NCBI GenBank assembly: GCA_036741355.1
Contig: DAINSK010000086.1
Coordinates: 1 to 5,265, forward strand
Direction of reading: 5' to 3'
DNA length: 5,265 nt
DNA from: JBBRGK01 sp036741355
Lineage (GTDB): Bacteria > Chloroflexota > Dehalococcoidia > CAUJGQ01
Position numbers and translations under genes: made by a program. Below are positions 4,413 to 5,265 of this stretch, piece after piece. The notes below the pieces were generated by a model, which had not been told where the DNA came from, searched no databases, and worked only from the letters and a program-made list of their open reading frames with translations. Each line of letters begins with the position of its first letter. Position 1 is the first letter of the stretch.

Positions 4413-5265
4413 TGAGTGAAGCCAGCACGTTGAACGTTGGTTACGTCGGCCTCGGCATCATGGGTCGGCCGATGGCGTTGAACGTCCTCAAGGCAGGCTT
4501 CACGGTCACGGCCTGGAACCGCAGCGACAACGAGCGCTTTCGAGAAGTGGCTGCCGCCGGAGCCAAGCGTGCGCGCTCGCCTCGCGAAGTCGCAGAAGTG
4601 TCGAACATCGTCATCACCAACGTGACCGACTCGGCCGACGTCGAAGCCGTCATCCTGGGCGAAAACGGCGTCATTTACGGTGCGAAGGCAAGGGCGATCG
4701 TCGTCGACATGAGCACGATCTCGCCCGACGTGACGCGTCAGATCGCCGCGAAGCTCCGAGAGAAGGGCGTGCAAATGCTCGACGCGCCGGTGAGCGGCGG
4801 CGAGCGCGGCGCAATCGAGGGCACGCTGTCTATCATGGTTGGCGGCGACGCCGAGACGCTCGAACGAGCGCGCCCGGTGCTTGAAACGATGGGCAAAAAG
4901 ATCGTCCATTGCGGTCCATCGGGTGCAGGCCAGACGGTGAAGCTGTGCAACCAGATCGTCGTCGGGCTACACAACCTGGCGATGAGCGAGGCGCTGGTCC
5001 TCGCCGCCAAGGCGGGGGTCAGCGTCGACCGCATGGTCGAAGCGGTGGCGGCCGGCGCTGCGGGCTCGTGGGCGATGTCCAATTTGGCGCCGCGCGTGTT
5101 GCGTCGCGACTTCGCTCCGGGGTTCAAGATCGGTTTGCAGCAAAAGGACCTGCGCCTTGCGCTCGAAGCCGGCCGTAGCTCGCGCACGCCGCTCCCCGGC
5201 ACAGCGCTGGTCCACCAGTTGTACACGTCGCTCGAAGCCGAAGGGTTGAGCGACGAGGGCAACCA
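4409..5265 (+). CDS. Beta-hydroxyacid dehydrogenase, 2-hydroxy-3-oxopropionate reductase / 3-hydroxyisobutyrate dehydrogenase family, 3' end cut by window
   Basis: 285 residues are visible from ATG 4409; relatives have about 290-300, so only a short tail is missing at the right edge. All family signatures are present: cofactor loop GLGIMGRPMALNVLKAG (14-30), VTAWNRS (33-39), VDMSTI (99-104), substrate loop DAPVSGGERGAIEGTLSIMVGG (125-146), GAGQTVKLCN (172-181) with catalytic Lys178, and QKDLRLAL (245-252) with the conserved KD pair. The enzyme should reversibly oxidise a small beta-hydroxyacid. GENGVI..AK, DMS.I.P and MLDAPVSGGE resemble E. coli GarR (tartronate semialdehyde reductase), but glyoxylate/succinate-semialdehyde reductases and 3-hydroxyisobutyrate dehydrogenases share these motifs. 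The N-R at 37-38, rather than an Asp at the end of strand 2, suggests NADP(H). The start codon overlaps the hydrolase stop by 4 bp (ATGA), so the two are probably co-translated and may act on related hydroxy-acid compounds. ATG 4412 is an equally possible start. Confidence 0.94.
   Translation, partial: MMSEASTLNVGYVGLGIMGRPMALNVLKAGFTVTAWNRSDNERFREVAAAGAKRARSPREVAEVSNIVITNVTDSADVEAVILGENGVIYGAKARAIVVDMSTISPDVTRQIAAKLREKGVQMLDAPVSGGERGAIEGTLSIMVGGDAETLERARPVLETMGKKIVHCGPSGAGQTVKLCNQIVVGLHNLAMSEALVLAAKAGVSVDRMVEAVAAGAAGSWAMSNLAPRVLRRDFAPGFKIGLQQKDLRLALEAGRSSRTPLPGTALVHQLYTSLEAEGLSDEGN

Noticed and set aside
4388..5262. Two long minus-strand open frames opposite the hydroxyacid dehydrogenase
   Set aside because: They are antisense to an unmistakable dehydrogenase with all signature motifs, and no recognisable protein features are seen in them.

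Overview
The window is a GC-rich bacterial stretch, roughly two thirds G+C by eye, with densely packed genes on both strands. The best guess is a Chloroflexota bacterium of the Thermomicrobia/Sphaerobacter type, or failing that an actinobacterium. This rests on a DUF3090 (TIGR03847-type) gene, a family I associate mainly with those two phyla, on a secreted protein built from W/G-rich 'GWNL..G.P.G' units, and on general gene style. It is inference from gene content, not phylogeny. A run of exactly 100 N (3568-3667) marks a draft scaffold join, so this is probably a draft or metagenome assembly.

Left block (1-2178), pteridine-flavoured. On the minus strand a stand-alone RibD C-terminal-type reductase (1700 to 984) overlaps by 11 bp the start of a medium-chain dehydrogenase of the zinc-free BchC-like type (994 to the left edge, last few codons missing). 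Divergent from them, across a 100-bp intergenic region, lies dihydroneopterin aldolase FolB (1801-2178) with all expected catalytic residues. The three suggest a reduced-pterin or folate/flavin-related job, with more genes probably to the left of the window.

Middle (2184-3229). A predicted secreted protein on the minus strand (3107 to 2184) runs tail to tail with folB, with only 5 bp between the stop codons. It has a signal peptide, two degenerate copies of a roughly 50-residue Trp/Gly unit, a polar acidic/Pro linker and a C-terminal OB-fold-like domain ending in an HGW.EIHP signature. A 122-bp divergent intergenic region with a small AT island (TATAATAATT) separates it from the next plus-strand gene.

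Right block (3230-5265), plus strand. A DUF3090 gene runs into the gap and loses its C-terminal part. An alpha/beta hydrolase of the valacyclovir-hydrolase (BPHL) type emerges from the gap without its first dozen or so residues. It overlaps by 4 bp (ATGA) a beta-hydroxyacid dehydrogenase of the 2-hydroxy-3-oxopropionate reductase / 3-hydroxyisobutyrate dehydrogenase family, which the right edge cuts just before its end. The last two genes look translationally coupled. No RNA genes, insertion sequences, CRISPR arrays or long repeats were seen. I see no clear novel system; the most interesting items are the zinc-free dehydrogenase/RibD_C/FolB grouping and the uncharacterised secreted protein.
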